A program made the translations under genes and the position numbers. Shown in pieces: positions 23,431 to 36,419 of a DNA stretch of 64,000 nt (position 1 is its first letter; each line of letters opens with the position of its first letter). The notes beneath the pieces are model-generated. The model saw only the letters and a program-made list of their open reading frames with translations. It searched no databases and was not told where the DNA came from. The stretch spans positions 4,218,413 to 4,282,412 of the forward strand of contig ML679973.1 in the NCBI GenBank assembly GCA_007922225.1, in the 5' to 3' direction. Source of the DNA: Emydura subglobosa (lineage: Eukaryota; Chordata; Testudines; Chelidae).

Positions 23431-25950
23431 TCCCCTTTCATTTTTAAAGCAAAGACACCCCCACCTTCTAACCCAAACCATTTTCTGTGGTATGTTGGTC
23501 AGCAATTGGATAACAACTCTCCTTTCCTTATCCCTATCCACATTAGACTGAGAACCTTGGAAGCTGCAACCATATTAAAACATGCTGGTTTCTAGCAACA
23601 TTTTCCCTCCACTGCTATGGATGAGGAAATCATGTAGCCTATAAAATTATCCTATTGTGGACAAAAGCAAAGATATGATGAAGCTTATAGCTGTTGCCTG
23701 TTGTGCAGGGATAACCAGTATCACAGATAAGTCGGAACCTCTGCTCTTGTAAGCCTGTTGTTCTTTGCAAGGAACTTTCTCTAGGGTTGAAACAGCTTCT
23801 GCTGCCTTAAATGTTGTGCTGACCACATCTCCTGAGACAGAATTTTAATAATCATTGGCACTTCTCTACCATTGCTTGAAAAATTCACTAGCTCATGGAG
23901 AGTTAGGAACTTTCCAAGTCAAGTTGAGGAGGCTTAAGTCAACACCTTTTAAAAATAAGTTTCTAGTCCTTATGGATGCTAAGATACGCTCAGTGTCTTT
24001 AACTTTGTTATCCTATTCCACTCCCAAACAGACTCTGGTGAAGGTGTTTTTTCAAGTTACTCTTTCCTGTCTGTGCCAGCCTGAACTTACACTGTTTCTT
24101 CATCCTACAGTAAGCTGCCAAAGAGAGCCCAGATTCTGGTACTGTTTACTTGGGCTCCATAAGGAACGCTCATTAATATCAGTCTTCTCAGGGTCAAACT
24201 TAATCATCCATGATGGTGATTATTATTGGCACTTTAAGACATCTTTAAAAAAGGGACTGAAAGTCTCACTCAAGCCCTTTCTGATACAATGTATATTCAT
24301 TCAGAATACTGTGCTCATAGAGGAGCTGCTCTTGTCGCTTTAAGTGATTCGCGCCAATGGAAGTGGTATGTAAGGCATGACTGCTGTAAGTTTGTCCTGA
24401 AACACAACCACCCTTGTAATCCTATCTTACACAAAGGCCTATTCCATTCCCTATACAGGCTTGCTTCATACTGTCATCCTTTGCATCCATACTCTGACCT
24501 CTAAGGATGAAACTGACCATGAAAAGTGACTGCTTCCTGACAACCGTGAGTTCTCCCATCAAAGCACAGCTCATGATTGTGTTACTGATGCCCAGGACAG
24601 AACAGAATCCGGTTTGTTCTCTCAGAGCTCTGTTGATACTATAGGACTGACAGAAGGAGATGTTACAATCCTGGCTATTGCTGCTGTTGTAAGGGACAGG
24701 AAGAGCCCAGCTGGATCCTCAGAGCCTGAGTGCAGTTTGTAGTAGTGATCACTAGAGAAAACATCTTTTTGCAGCGGGTTGGATCTGGAATCATGGGGAG
24801 TGAGTAACTGCTACTGTTGTGTGACGTTAGCAGCCACTTGTCTGTCAGTGCACTTCACATACATGTATAATGGTATGTTTTTCTTTCTGTATTGGATGAA
24901 ACCCCTATGTGTGTGCAGAGAGCTACAAATATTTAGCAGGGTGTTATGTTTCCTGTGGAGTGGGCATTCCTGCCATTGCTGGGGCTGCTTGGCTGGCATC
25001 AGCAGTACTGATGCTGCTGTTGTAGCACAGATTGTAGAAGGTGCACACCCACTGACAGGACTGTCCAGTGGTCAGGCTGTGATTGGCAGGATATCTCCCT
25101 GCTGAAGCACATTCCTGTCCTTCAGCACACCTGCCCAAAGAGTTTCTAGCCCTTCCCTTCTGCATGGGAACTTTGAGGGCTGGGCCCTTGAACAGTCACA
25201 GTCTTTTTCAGCTGGCCTCTCACTGGAGGTGAAGGTGCTTGTTGTATTGTCCTTTCGGAGTGGGTACGGGAGGCCAGGCCAGCTCTATTCCCCAGGCTCC
25301 GGTCCAGGGCCTGAATGGTGGGCAGCTTCACTCAGCACCTTGCCGTGAATCCAGTTCCCTACCCCAGCCTCCGTTAGCATCCCAGATTAAATCACTCTGA
25401 TCAGGTCTCTGACCTGCACACTCTGTCCCCTGCTTTTCATTTGTGGGTTTGCACAGGTCTGTGTTATGAGCAATGGGCTCTTGGTAGTATTTTCCCCTCA
25501 GAGCTCGCTCTGCTCTTTTCCACTGCCCCCTCTGAGCTGCTGTGCTCTCCTTCTTCAAACCCTGCCTCCAGCTTGTGCAGGCTTTGCAGGTGTGTCTGGG
25601 AGGGGCTGCCTGGGCCCAGAGCTGTTCCTTACCCTCCTGCATGCCAGTGTGGGGTTTGTCTATGCCATCGCATAGATCCAAACAGAAGACCTGCTCCCAG
25701 AGCAGCCAAGTGCTCCCAAATTTCACAGTGCCTTCCTCCTGTTTGTGGAATGGAAATAAAGCTTCCCAGGAGCCTTCTGTAAATGGGAGGGAGGATCCTG
25801 TGCCTGGGTAGGATTTGCCCTTTGCACATTTCTAAGCAATCCCTTTATCGTTCCCCATTTCCCTGTAGTATCGTAATGTTAAAGGTGAGAAAATCCTATT
25901 GGCTCTTCCATGGCAATGCGCCCCTTACACATTCATGTTTGCACTCTGGT
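23430..25950. other. Intergenic, COX17 to POPDC2
   Basis: No supported gene. A 162-codon plus-strand frame (23855-24343) has no family signature. No clear repeat except low-level old remnants. Confidence 0.5.
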
Positions 25951-26155
25951 CAGAGCACAATCATTGCCCACACTATATGTTCCATTACTCTGCAAGGTCT
26001 AAGTTTAAATGTCCCACATGATGGAATCACCACCACTTCCCCTAGGAGGCTATGCCACAGTTTGACAGGTCTCCTCAGTAAAAAAAAAAACATTTCCTGA
26101 TATCCAGTCTGTTTTCCTTTGTTAGCTTCCTCCCATAGCTATTAGTTATCACCCA
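25950..26155 (-). mobile_element. CR1 3' fragment, antisense
   Basis: CATTTCCTGATATCCAGTCT followed by TTAGCTTCCTCCCATAGCTA is the antisense CR1 3' region. Confidence 0.65.
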
Positions 26156-26933
26156 GCAGGGAGGCAGACTTTTTGGTTTTGTAATATGATGGACATTCCT
26201 TTGCCATTTAACAATAGTGTGCAAGCGCCTCCGCAGCCCTCACACACGCATACTGTGATAAATCAGCTACTTTCCTCCTCTCTCACCTCTGTGTTGGGCT
26301 TATCTAGTTGTCTGAGTTATGTTAAGTGGCCTGTGCTCATCTGTTCTCTGTTCCTCTCACTGGCGTTGCTCTTTGGATTTCAATTCCAAACATGGTTATC
26401 CATTTGGGGTCTCTCTCCATTCCGTTGCCAAGTGATATACATTCCAAATTCAACACAAGTGCCCGTTGCTTCCCCCCTCCCTCTCTGCCTCCCTGCTGCT
26501 CTCTCACCGTCTCTATTTTCACTCCTGGAGGGCTGGGGAGAGTGAGAGCAACAGGAGCAGCTCTTTCCAATCCCATTCTCTGATGAGTTCTCTAGCTGAA
26601 GCCCTCTGCTTACTCTTTGACTGAACTCTTCGGCCTTTGTCTCCTGAATGCGGTTGGTGCGGGAGGCCATCTGGCAGGACCACACACCTCACCAGCAGCG
26701 AAGAATAAAATAAGCCATTTGGATTCTCCAGCTTAGATTATTATTTTTTTTTTTTTGGTACAAACAAGTTAAAAGTTTTTAAAAATGTTGCTCTGAAGTG
26801 CGTTCCGGTGGGACCGGTGAGCTCCTGAGAGAGGGGCGCCACGGGGCTCCGATTACAGCGATCCGTCTATAATTTTTTGTATGACGCTACATTTGTGAAG
26901 CAGGACGGACGGGAGGGTGGGGAAAGGGGAAGA

Positions 26934-27424
26934 ATGAGTGGAAACACCACCCGTTGGGACCAGATGCTTTTCCAGCCCCATCTGTGCGAGGGCTGGAAGC
27001 AGAACTTAGAGGGAGCAGCCTATCACCTGGGCAATTGCATCCTCCTGCTAGGCTACATGGGGGGAAGCGGGATCTTTGGCTCCATCTATATCTTCAGCCT
27101 TTTGGCCACTGGCTACTTCTGCTATGCTCTGTGGGGCTGGCTGGATGCCTGTGGACTAGACATCTTCATCTGGAACATGCTACTGGTTATGGCCTGCTTG
27201 CTTCAGCTGGCTCACCTGATTTACCGGCTCCGCAAGGACACCTTCTTGGAAGAGTTTGAGCTTCTCTACAAGACCCTCTGCCAGCCCTTGCAGGTGCCTT
27301 TTGAGGTCTACAAAGAGATAGTGAAATGCTGCGAAGAGCAGGTCCTGTCACTGGCCAGAGACCAGACCTATGCTGTGGAGGGCAAGACGCCCATCAGTCG
27401 CCTGTCTCTACTGCTCTCTGGCAG
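26934..27424 (+). CDS. POPDC2: POPDC2 exon 1
   Basis: 163 codons plus two bases. It contains the N-terminus, all three membrane spans, HLIYRLRKDTFLEEFELLYK, and the start of the Popeye domain (TYAVEGKTPISRLSLLLSG). The donor is GCAG|gtaggc. Confidence 0.96.
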
Positions 27425-30400
27425 GTAGGCTGTACCCTGTCCTGACCAGACATTTCCCAGCCCTGGAGCAGTGATCCATCTTAATATGTAGGGACAGGTT
27501 GTAGAATTGAGCTAGCAACAATGGATCTGCCTAGTCGACCTGGGTGGGGATATTTGGGGAGAATTTTCATTTTTAAAGCATGATCCAGATATTTGGCAGG
27601 GGGACAGATATTTGGCAGTATTCCACTTAGCCACTTTCTCCCCCTGCATTTTCTCTGCAGATTTGCTCCCCTTCACATTGCGCAGCGAAGGGGTGCAAGC
27701 AGGGTGGGGGGAAGGAAGCATATGGGCCTTAGTCACTGACATTTTCTTTATTCGGAGAGCATGTTTTCTACCACTCCCCAACCCTCCCTCGGCGTAACCT
27801 TAAACCAGAACCGTTTCGCAGTTAAAATGGGAGGAGACATGGTCTGAGCAAAGCCCTGGGAATTAGGATTCCTGGCTTCTAATCCTGGTTCAGCCACTGA
27901 CCTCCTATATGAGTTAGGGCTTCGCCACTGCGTGCCTCAGTTTCCTGTGTAAAATGGAGTGTGGGGGGGACATTATAAATACCTCACGATGGGAGAGGGT
28001 TGTGAAGGTTGTTTACAAAGCAATTTAAAAAAAAGAGGACTGTATAAGCACTAGTATTTTTATGCACAGATCAGCCTATGAACAACAAATACCACAGCAT
28101 ACGGCACCTCTGAACACACAATGATATTCGGTCAGGCAAGCAACTGCCTGCTTTTGGAAGCTTTAACAATTAGTGTTTGTGATATGCTTTGAGATCCTGA
28201 AATGAAAGGTCTTTGCAAAGTAGAGTAGTAATTATTATATTTGTTGTCCGATGGTCCCATTATGCTCTTGATGGAGGAAGGTGATGAACAAGAGAGAAGG
28301 AAGAACAGTCTTTCCCCAGCACATGTACCAGTCCAGTAGGAAGAAATCATGGAAAGTTGTGTGAATGGTTTGATTGTACGTGGGCCTAGTCTAGTGAACC
28401 AATAAAGAAAATGGCCCTGAAGCCTTTGAAAGTCCTGAAATCTTCATCAGATTTGAGGAAAGGAGAACAAAAATGGTCAGTGGACTGAAAGGAGAGGTGA
28501 AAAGAAATAGGTACAAAGCGTTTGTCCTGATGATGGCTGAGGGGTAGTTATATTAACCGTCTCCAAGTAGTGGACCAAGAGGTAACGGCCCAGGACAGGA
28601 GGAATGGTTCAGAAAGGGCCAAGGGTTGTATCTAGGAGTAATGGGATGACATTAAGAAAGGGAAAATGTTGGCAGAATATCAGGAAAGACATACAGGCTG
28701 TGAAATCTATGTGAGAAGGAACAGAAGCCTCATTAACTGGGACTTTTCTAAGTAGACTGGAGAACACACCAGACACATTTACTGTAGGGAACAATCCTGC
28801 ACTGACGCAGGGGATAGAGAATCTGTTGCTTCTCTAAGCAGATCCTGTACAGGTTACACTGCTTCACCCACCAGCCCTTTTCTGGCCTAAGCCTGTCATT
28901 CTCCTGTTCTCTGTCTAGGGTCAGAGTGAGCCAGGATGGACAGTTCCTGCACTACGTCTTCCCCTACCAGTTCCTGGACTCCCCAGAGTGGGAGTCACTG
29001 CGACCTTCCGAGGAGGGAACGTTCCAGGTAACTCAGAGCAACCACTTGGTGGCTCTGCAACTGCTCAGACTTGGACTTTGCTGCTTTGTACATGCACAGG
29101 AGCGAATGGAGAGGGGAAGATGGAAGGCAGTGGAGGGGGCCAGAGAAGTGTTATCAGTCCTCATGCTTTGAGTTCTCAGCTGGTCATGCAGATAGGTCAG
29201 GAAGGCATTCCTCCCCTACCCCCAAGCCCATCACGTTATAGTACAGCATTGCATGAATCAGATGCCTTATCTTATGTCTGCCTTTCTTTGAATCACCCAG
29301 CATTAGCTGCAGTTGACCACAGGATGCCAGAGTAGAAGGACCATTGATCTGGTTCTGATTCGGCAGGGAGACAGCATGTTAGACTGGATGGATCACTGGT
29401 CTGCTTCCATTATGGCGATTTTAATACCAGCTTTAATGTGTTGCACAACGAGCTATTAGAGGGAAACCTTACAAGAACGGCAGAGCTTTGTGCTGCTGCT
29501 GCTGTGGGAAAGAGTGACAGTGACAATAGTGATTTAACTATCTGATGCTTCAAAGATCTGAATCTTGATGATGATGATGATGATGCTCAGGCAGGGAAGT
29601 GGGCGGGGGGGGGGAGGGGAGAAGAGGGGTGAGAGAAAGGGGATGATTCATACCCAAATCTGACTACAGTACCTTTAGATGCAAACAAGCCTCCTTGAGG
29701 CATTGAGGGTTCTCCTGGGATTATATCACTCATTGTTATTTGTAGCAATTAAACCTATTGATTTTTGTTTTGATCTGTCTATCCCATCAACACCATAGAA
29801 TCTGAGTCCTTCCCATTCTGTAGGAAGGTTATTAAGTAGATGGACAGGTCCATCTCTCTGCAGTCTGGGGTAGGCTGATTCCAGTCAGTAGATGAATAGC
29901 TAGAATCTAGACTATACCAGAAAGGACATGTCAGAAGTGATTTTACTAATTCCATGGGAGTATAATGAGGGTCAGCAGAGAGTAACACTTTTCCACAGAG
30001 AGCCAAATTCAGACCTGCTGTAAATGGGTGCAGCTCTACTGAAGCCAGCTTCTTGCTGAGATCAGATCTGAATTTGATCCCCATACCGGGGGTGAGAAGG
30101 TTGTTAAAGCTGCTTTGAAAAATGAACCTGTTACCATTGACAAACTGATGGTTAGTAGATTTGAAGAGGAGTCATTCCATATTATTGCTGAACTTCTGAT
30201 CACTGTGGCAGATGACCAGCAACACTTAGCACAGTGTGTGTGAGTTGAGCCGGGGAGACAGTGGCCAGGCCGTCCACTCTGAGTGCTGTGTCCCCTTTGG
30301 GGCGGGAGAGACAGGTTTGATGACAGTAGCCCCAGAAAGCAGCCTGTGGGTGGTGCTTTCTGGTCTGAAAAGCTTGTCAGGCAATTTCTGGGGAAGTTAC

Positions 30401-33400
30401 TTTTACAGTTTTGTTTAGCCAGCTCTACATATAGCAGCAGCATGCAGTTTTTGAATCCATTTAATCCGGCAGTCCCTCCTCTCTGACTCTCAGCTCAGTC
30501 CCATGGTGTGAATCACTCAGTAACTCCCCATACGATCCCAACCCCATTTCTCCAGATATATTTGATCACTCCAAAAATATTTTGGCTAAAAGCAGACATT
30601 TCTACTTGGGGCCTTCCTTGAGATGGGGGAGAAATTTCCTCGTTTAAGTTCCCCTACCGCTGTTGGGCTCAATTGTTTCACTTCAGTGCAGAATGGAGAA
30701 CAGCAGAAGACTAATTAACTGTGACAGGATCTGGTTGCCGCCTGGATTCTGACCTGGGTATGTCTTCCACTCAGACAGCTGCTGGCTCCCAGTCTGAACT
30801 GGCTCAGGTTTCAGAGTTACAATATTTCCCTAGAAGATTGAACTATGAGGCCTGATGGTGCAGTGAGAGAGAGAAAGAGATTGTGAGTGAGTCTCTCTGG
30901 CTGCCCTGGTAAGGAGCTGGCGGGGAGGGGGGGCTGATTTCACTTCCTGCATTGTGAGAGAAAGACAGAGGTGCTGCGGCAGGTGGGATTCAATTGCTTG
31001 TAAAAGACTGTTAGGAAAATGAGGCTCTGGCCCTTTAAGTTTCAGCATGCCCCTGACTCACTCACAGCCCATCTCAGAGAAGTTCTCACATTCTAGCTCC
31101 CCTGTTTCATAAGGCAGCTGCGTGCAGGGCAGTGGCATTAAATATCAAACCCAAGGACACATGCCGCGGCTCAGCCTTGTTTGGCTTCTCAGCAGCCCCT
31201 GCCATGGTTCCTGGCCAGGGAGACCCCTGCTCATGCAGCACACAGGGAGGCCCCAGGATATTTTAGCCCGGCTGTAACACTTGTTCACATAGCTGTGTCT
31301 CAGTTACACTGCGACGTGCCACGCTGTGCTCCAGCCTAAGAAGGCTTGGTCCTTTGACATGTTTCCCCATCCCCGTGCCTGAAAAAGAGCCTGTTTCCCA
31401 CTTGGCAAGATTTAAAAAAAAAAAACCCCAAACTTTCTGTAGAAATAACCAAGTTAAACCTCTAATGGCCTGACAACTTCCAACTCAGGTAATTCTGCTC
31501 TGCTTCCTGCAATACTTCCTGCAGTATCAAATGCATATGCTGGCTTTCCTCCCCTTCTGTCCTAAACTGGGGTGTGTTGCAGTGCACTGGTAAACAGCTC
31601 TTGTGTTCTATCCCAGAGGCGGTGGCATGAGGGGTGTCCAGTGGAATGAGCTGAGACCACATTGTCTAAAACAATCCAGCAAACTTGAATGCCGCCTGAA
31701 GCACCTGCCTTCCCTCCAGCTGGTGATAGGTGGGGCCACCCTCCAAAAGAAAACTTTTGTTTCATTTTCTGTTCCCCAGCCACACTGAAACCCTGCACAT
31801 CTGCCGTCCAGCTAATGAGTGAAGGAAGCCCATTACAATGCTGTGCAGGGTAATACTGAGCCATAGGTTTTTCTGTAGCTGTCCCTATTGAAATCAATCA
31901 TTCTCCCCAACCATGATGGGTCTGCAGAACAGTAAGCCCCCAGTGACACCTGTGCTGCCAAACTCTTTTCAGTGGCATTGCATAGGTATAAATGGGGACA
32001 TCATTTGAAGATTTGAGGGTGGCAGGGTTGGCTCTGCAAGTGGAATTCACTTACCAATTGTGTTAATGATGCACAGGAAGGAAGACTCCAGCTTCCTCTT
32101 TCTAAGCTGTACTGGCTCTGCATGGAGAACTGGACTGATAAGCAATAGAAGCCCTATTTAATCTCTAACTCAGCAGCTCTTATTTTCCTCTGCACAGGGT
32201 GCAGATCTGTGGTGGAAAAGAGACCACAGTTCCTTTTCGGAGTAGAACCACACTTTAAAGTGATGGAACCAAACATCCAATCAGTGCAGGGTATTGTGCT
32301 CACTTCCCCCTCTTCCCCCCGCAGGTCACATTGACAGCAGAGACCGACTGCAATTATATCACCTGGCCAAGGAGGAAGCTCTACCTCCTCTTGGCCAAAG
32401 ATCGCTACATCGCCCGCCTCTTCTCGGCCTTCCTCGGCTACGACATCTCAGAGAAGCTGTACGCCCTCAACGATAAGCTCTTCGCAAAGTTCGGCCTGCG
32501 CTTTGACATCCGCTTACCCAGCCTCTACCACGTCCTGGGACCCACCTCCTCAGACACTGAGGTGGAGAAGGAGCTGGAAGAGTGTGAGGAGCGGGCTGTG
32601 CCCCACCACCACATGCCCACCTTTGTCCAGAGAGCTGCCTCAGCCCCTCCTCCTCCGTCTGCCCACCCCAAGGCGCCCCGGCCTGACAGTGACCTGCTGG
32701 GTGAGGACTCTACCAGTCTTGTGTTGGAAGATTTTGCTGAGTTGCCGGGGTCTTTTATGGACTATGTGAGCGAAGGGGAGTATATGAAGTGAGGGCACTT
32801 CTAACATGGGCACACGTCACCCTGTGTGGGATCCCCGTGTAAGTACTTGCTTGCCTGCGGAAGGAAACTCTTCCATCTGGGCCTGGGCCTTGGAGGTTGT
32901 GGCTGATGGGTCTGACTGTACAAAGCTTAGCGCTAACTCTGTCTCGCGGAGGTGAGGGCTAAAGTGTCCCAATCCTTGGCCAGTTTGCACTGGGGGGATG
33001 CCTCGATACCTTGCAAACATGGTAAATGGCATGAATCCTGGCAGCCTCCACTCAGTCTTGAGGGAGTGGGCACTGGGTAGATAGACACCCAGTTGCTAGG
33101 TAGGAATAAAGTGAGGTGACTTGCTAGTGTCATCAGCCATACGAAGAAGAAGACTCCCACTGGGTGGCTTCCTATCAAAGTTAACATCATCAGTACAAGA
33201 TATTGGTCCATGCAGAGCTGGGCTTTGTGGCATGAGGGGAATCCCAGTTTCAGGGAAATCACCTGATTATCTTCTTACTTACCCAAAATAAATCAGATGA
33301 GACAATGCTGCCAATAAAGGTCACAAAGACTGTTGTGAAATTTCCACACTACAGCCTTCTCAGGACACTTCCTCATCAGAGTCGCTTGAGATGTGCTGTG

Positions 33401-36140
33401 TCTGATGTATTTCCTCCGGGGAATTTCATAACAGAATCTTCCTGAGAAGCCCAGGCTAAAGGTCTGACTCCAGGCTCTGGTAGCTTCAGTTAACCATAAC
33501 ATTATTCAGCCAGGCTACAGAACAAGCGGAGTGTCTAGGGAGGAGGGTACATGACATTGAATAAGGATGTAAAGCTGAGGCGGGATGGAACACAACAAGG
33601 AGACAGATGTATAAGGGATTTGGAAGGTAGCAGGTCATTTGCCTTGGTAACCAAGCAGGTGGCATGGAACAAAACAAGCTGGAAAAACACAGGGCAGTAA
33701 ATAAACAGATTTTCTGACTCTGTCAGAGCCATAAACAATACAGAGGAGAGGGCCAGATAGTGAAGTATGGATGCTTTTGAATTAAAGGGAGCTTGGGAGA
33801 TTTCAGGGAATGCAAACACTGGCTTTCTCCATGGGAAGTCCTTGTGTTCACTGGGGCTCTCAGGAAGCATACAGGGCTAAATTCTGCGCTCAGTCACAAG
33901 AGATCAATGCCAGTGAATTCAGTAAGATTCATGACTTCGGTGGGACTGTTTGGGTGTCACCAATGGCAGGCTTTGGCCCATTGTGCCTGATTCTGTCCTG
34001 ACCCTGCCTTACCCCGGTGTGACTGTTAACTTCAGTGGGGTTATTCCTGACTTACATTGGTGTCAGTGAGAACAGGCTAAGGCCACCCACCAGGGCTTCA
34101 GATACATGCCCGGTGGATGGGGAAATGAAACGTTTCCATTTATAGGGCAGGGCTGCATACCAAGGTGAATTAAAGAAACATCAGCTCAGGCTTTGGAATA
34201 GAGAGACTGACAGTTTACAAGAACCTCTTGGGATTGATTCTGGCCCCTGCCCTGTTTCCTCAATTGCCACCATAAAGTCATATAGGTGCTGTAAAGGTAC
34301 CACAACCAGCGGAGCGGAGTATCCCCTTTGTGCAGGGACAGTGTTGGATCAGCCTCATGCTGTCCCTTTCGCAGCCCTAGCCACAGGGGTGTGTTGTGGG
34401 TGGCTGGGGGGGCATCCGTAGCACTGTGCACCACAAAGACTCTGGGCTGCTTCTGGCTGCAGAACAGGCCACAGGCAACCTGGGTAAGGCTGCTGTAAAT
34501 TGGAACAGCCCGAGGTCTGCTCTAGGCAGCTGCACCATGCCCCAGCTGGCACGGGATCTGAGGGGCACAAAGGAGCTCAAAGCCATCTCCGTGCCTCCTC
34601 TTCCTGGGCTGCCCGGCCTGTGAGGCTCAGGGCAGAATCTGTCCCCTTGTTTCTACCAAGACTCAACTCAGCCAGACTGAAAGGATTTGGCCAAGGCGCC
34701 CGGGTTCCATTAGCCATTATCTAAAACAATTCCCAGGGTGACTGACAGGAGATGAGCGTGGGGGCCAGCATGTCATGGATCCCCCTTGCATGAGTCCCAG
34801 GAAAGAAATGCACTGAGCTTTCCTGCCTCACTTCTGCCACTGGTGCATGGGAATAACACACGCTCTTCCTAAGCGCCTTCCCCACACCCATGGCTCACTC
34901 TGCAAAGGAAGAATTGCTGGGATCCGTGGAGGCCAAAGGGGCCTGGGATAGGGATAGGGATAGGGCCTGGGAGAGGGGCCTGAGCAGGTATAGGAAGTAA
35001 AGATCCGCTGGTATTTTCCCATCCATGGTGCTAACCTCATTTTCCTGGCCAAATTCCAACCTGGGTAATTACGTTCTGCCTCCCTAAATTCCCCCTGCAG
35101 TTTCATTCATGTACCAGGTTCTTTGCCATTTTCTGTTCCTAAACTGTGATGTGGTATGGCTGTGCACTATTACAAAGGCAGTGATTTTCTGTAGTGTGTG
35201 AAATGATTTTTGTGCACAGAGTTTGCAAAACACTTTGGGATCCTTTGGGATAGAAAGTGCTGCTGAGAGGTAAGTTATTCTCATATGGTATTAGCTAGCT
35301 CAGCACTTGCCTCCTGAAAGAGTTATAATTCACCCGAGGACAAATCAGAAAATAAACCAGATGACGACCTGATGGTGAAAATAGCCTTTTTCTGACTATT
35401 CGTATGAATTAGGCTGTGAGGTTCTGATATCATTCAGGTTGGATGTTTGAAAGAGACACTCTCAAAAGATTCCACATAATTTTTAAAGTAATTTTAAAAA
35501 TGTGCATTTGTTTAGAATAATCCCTGGGAAACTGGACTCTGCTTTCTTAAAACATGGTTTTCCCCCTTTCCATTTGTTGTTATAAGATGCTGGTGAGGTT
35601 ACTGTAGGGTTACTTCAGTGGGCTTTGTGCTGTATGCATACAGCCCAATTCTTCTCCATCTTGCAGCTTATGCCATCGTTTCCACCTGGGCCACGTGGGT
35701 GTCGAAATGACCAGCAACCATTTTAGATCCACTTCACACCAATGTAAATAGTGACACAAAGGGCCAAAGCAATGGAGAATCAGGCCCACTATTGTGTGAT
35801 CATAAAGTTGCCCGTGATAGCCATGGTTTTGTTAGTGTAGGGTTGCTCATGAAAGTTGGGGCTATGCACACTGGTTTGTTATTGTGTGACTAAGAATTAC
35901 ACAGATTTTACAAACTGATATAAGAAGGAAAACAGTAGGGTGCCTGGTGGGCCCCACCTGCCCTGACACTGTCTCCTGGGTGAGTTTGGCAAATGGAGAT
36001 GAGCTGTGACTTTAATAGTAATAGCCTCTTTTTTATCCCCTTTTCTTCCCACAGCTTCTGGAAGCCTTATCCAGAGTTACCCCTATGCACTCTTCAAAGG
36101 ACGAGCCCCTCTGGCTCCCACCCAGACGCCAGAACTCTAG
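26934..36140 (+). CDS. POPDC2: POPDC2, Popeye domain cAMP-binding membrane protein
   Basis: Four exons join in frame: 26934-27424, 28919-29027, 32325-32700, 36055-36140 (353 residues; human 364). The protein opens with an extracellular N-terminus with a glycosylation sequon (N4), followed by three membrane spans within residues 30-100. The cytoplasmic Popeye domain then carries the cAMP-binding signatures DSPEW (184-188) and FQVTLTAE (from 199). A variable Pro/Ser-rich tail ends in APLAPTQTPEL, matching human APLAPTHTPEL. POPDC2 acts in heart and skeletal muscle, interacts with POPDC1 and modulates TREK-1 channels. The start is by family alignment; the upstream in-frame ATG at 26877 would add 19 unrelated residues. 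The gene is tail to tail with PLA1A. Confidence 0.96.
27835..28060 (+). mobile_element. MIR/CORE-SINE in POPDC2 intron 1
   Basis: Shows the MIR order: GGATTCCTGGCTTCTAATCC, TCAGCCACTGACC, GCCTCAGTTTCCTGTGTAAA. Confidence 0.65.
28919..29027 (+). CDS. POPDC2: POPDC2 exon 2
   Basis: Residues 164-200, with VRVSQDGQFLHYVFPYQF and the phosphate-binding-cassette motif DSPEW. Acceptor gtctag|GG, donor CCAG|gtaact, consistent with both neighbours' phases. Confidence 0.96.
29566..29586 (+). repeat. (GAT)n microsatellite
   Basis: About seven GAT/TGA units in POPDC2 intron 2, followed by a G-rich tract (about 29600-29620). Confidence 0.85.
29620..32280. other. POPDC2: POPDC2 intron 2, no recognised feature
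   Basis: Non-coding; no exon-like sequence or confident repeat seen between the microsatellite and exon 3. Confidence 0.5.
32325..32700 (+). CDS. POPDC2: POPDC2 exon 3
   Basis: Residues 201-325 plus one base. It completes the Popeye domain (TWPRRKLYLLLAKDRYIARL, FAKFGLRFDIRLPSLYHVLG) and the Glu- and Pro-rich tail. The donor CTGCTGG|gtgagg was chosen because splicing to exon 4 recreates DLLAS followed by the conserved C-terminus (human GILAS). Without splicing the frame stays open for 30 more codons, to a TGA at 32790-32792. Confidence 0.93.
32701..33110 (+). other. POPDC2: Possible alternative POPDC2 3' end by intron 3 retention
   Basis: If the donor at 32701 is skipped, the frame adds 30 codons (ending FMDYVSEGEYMK) and stops at 32792. 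AATAAA follows at 33105-33110, which would allow a complete short transcript. This is a hypothesis from sequence only. Confidence 0.4.
33111..36054. other. POPDC2: Rest of POPDC2 intron 3
   Basis: No additional coding exon seen. It contains a three-and-a-half-unit GGGATA run at 34945-34965. Confidence 0.5.
36055..36140 (+). CDS. POPDC2: POPDC2 exon 4 (conserved C-terminus)
   Basis: A strong pyrimidine tract ends in cccacag at 36054. In phase 1 the exon reads SGSLIQSYPYALFKG then RAPLAPTQTPEL and a TAG at 36138-36140. Human POPDC2 ends QSYSQVISRG then QAPLAPTHTPEL, so this is the authentic last coding exon. An ATTAAA at 36412-36417 may be its polyadenylation signal. Confidence 0.93.
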
Positions 36141-36419
36141 GGAACAGCAGTCGGTTTTGATCAGGAAGACCCGCTCATGAATGTATGCTGACACACCTCT
36201 AACCAGAAAGACGACTCATTAACATGCACCGACATGTCCACACAACGCCCCTGCATGCACATGAAGTATATGCATGAGACTGAGGTGTGATAGCTGGACA
36301 CCTTCCACACCACATTCTGGTCACCTGCCGTGGCACAAGGGTTGTCTGTGTTCATTTTTGTATTCTAGTCTTTCACCACAATGGTCTGTTAATAGCTTTG
36401 TTAGCAGGCCCATTAAATT

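Noticed and set aside
23855..24343. 162-codon plus-strand open frame between COX17 and POPDC2
   Set aside because: No domain, no family resemblance, no splice or promoter context; plausible by chance in AT-rich DNA.
32701..32792. Taking 32792 as the main POPDC2 stop
   Set aside because: The donor at 32701 and exon 4 restore the conserved vertebrate C-terminus; the read-through end is kept only as an alternative.
34945..34965. GGGATA run as telomere-like sequence
   Set aside because: Not TTAGGG and only about three units; simple repeat.
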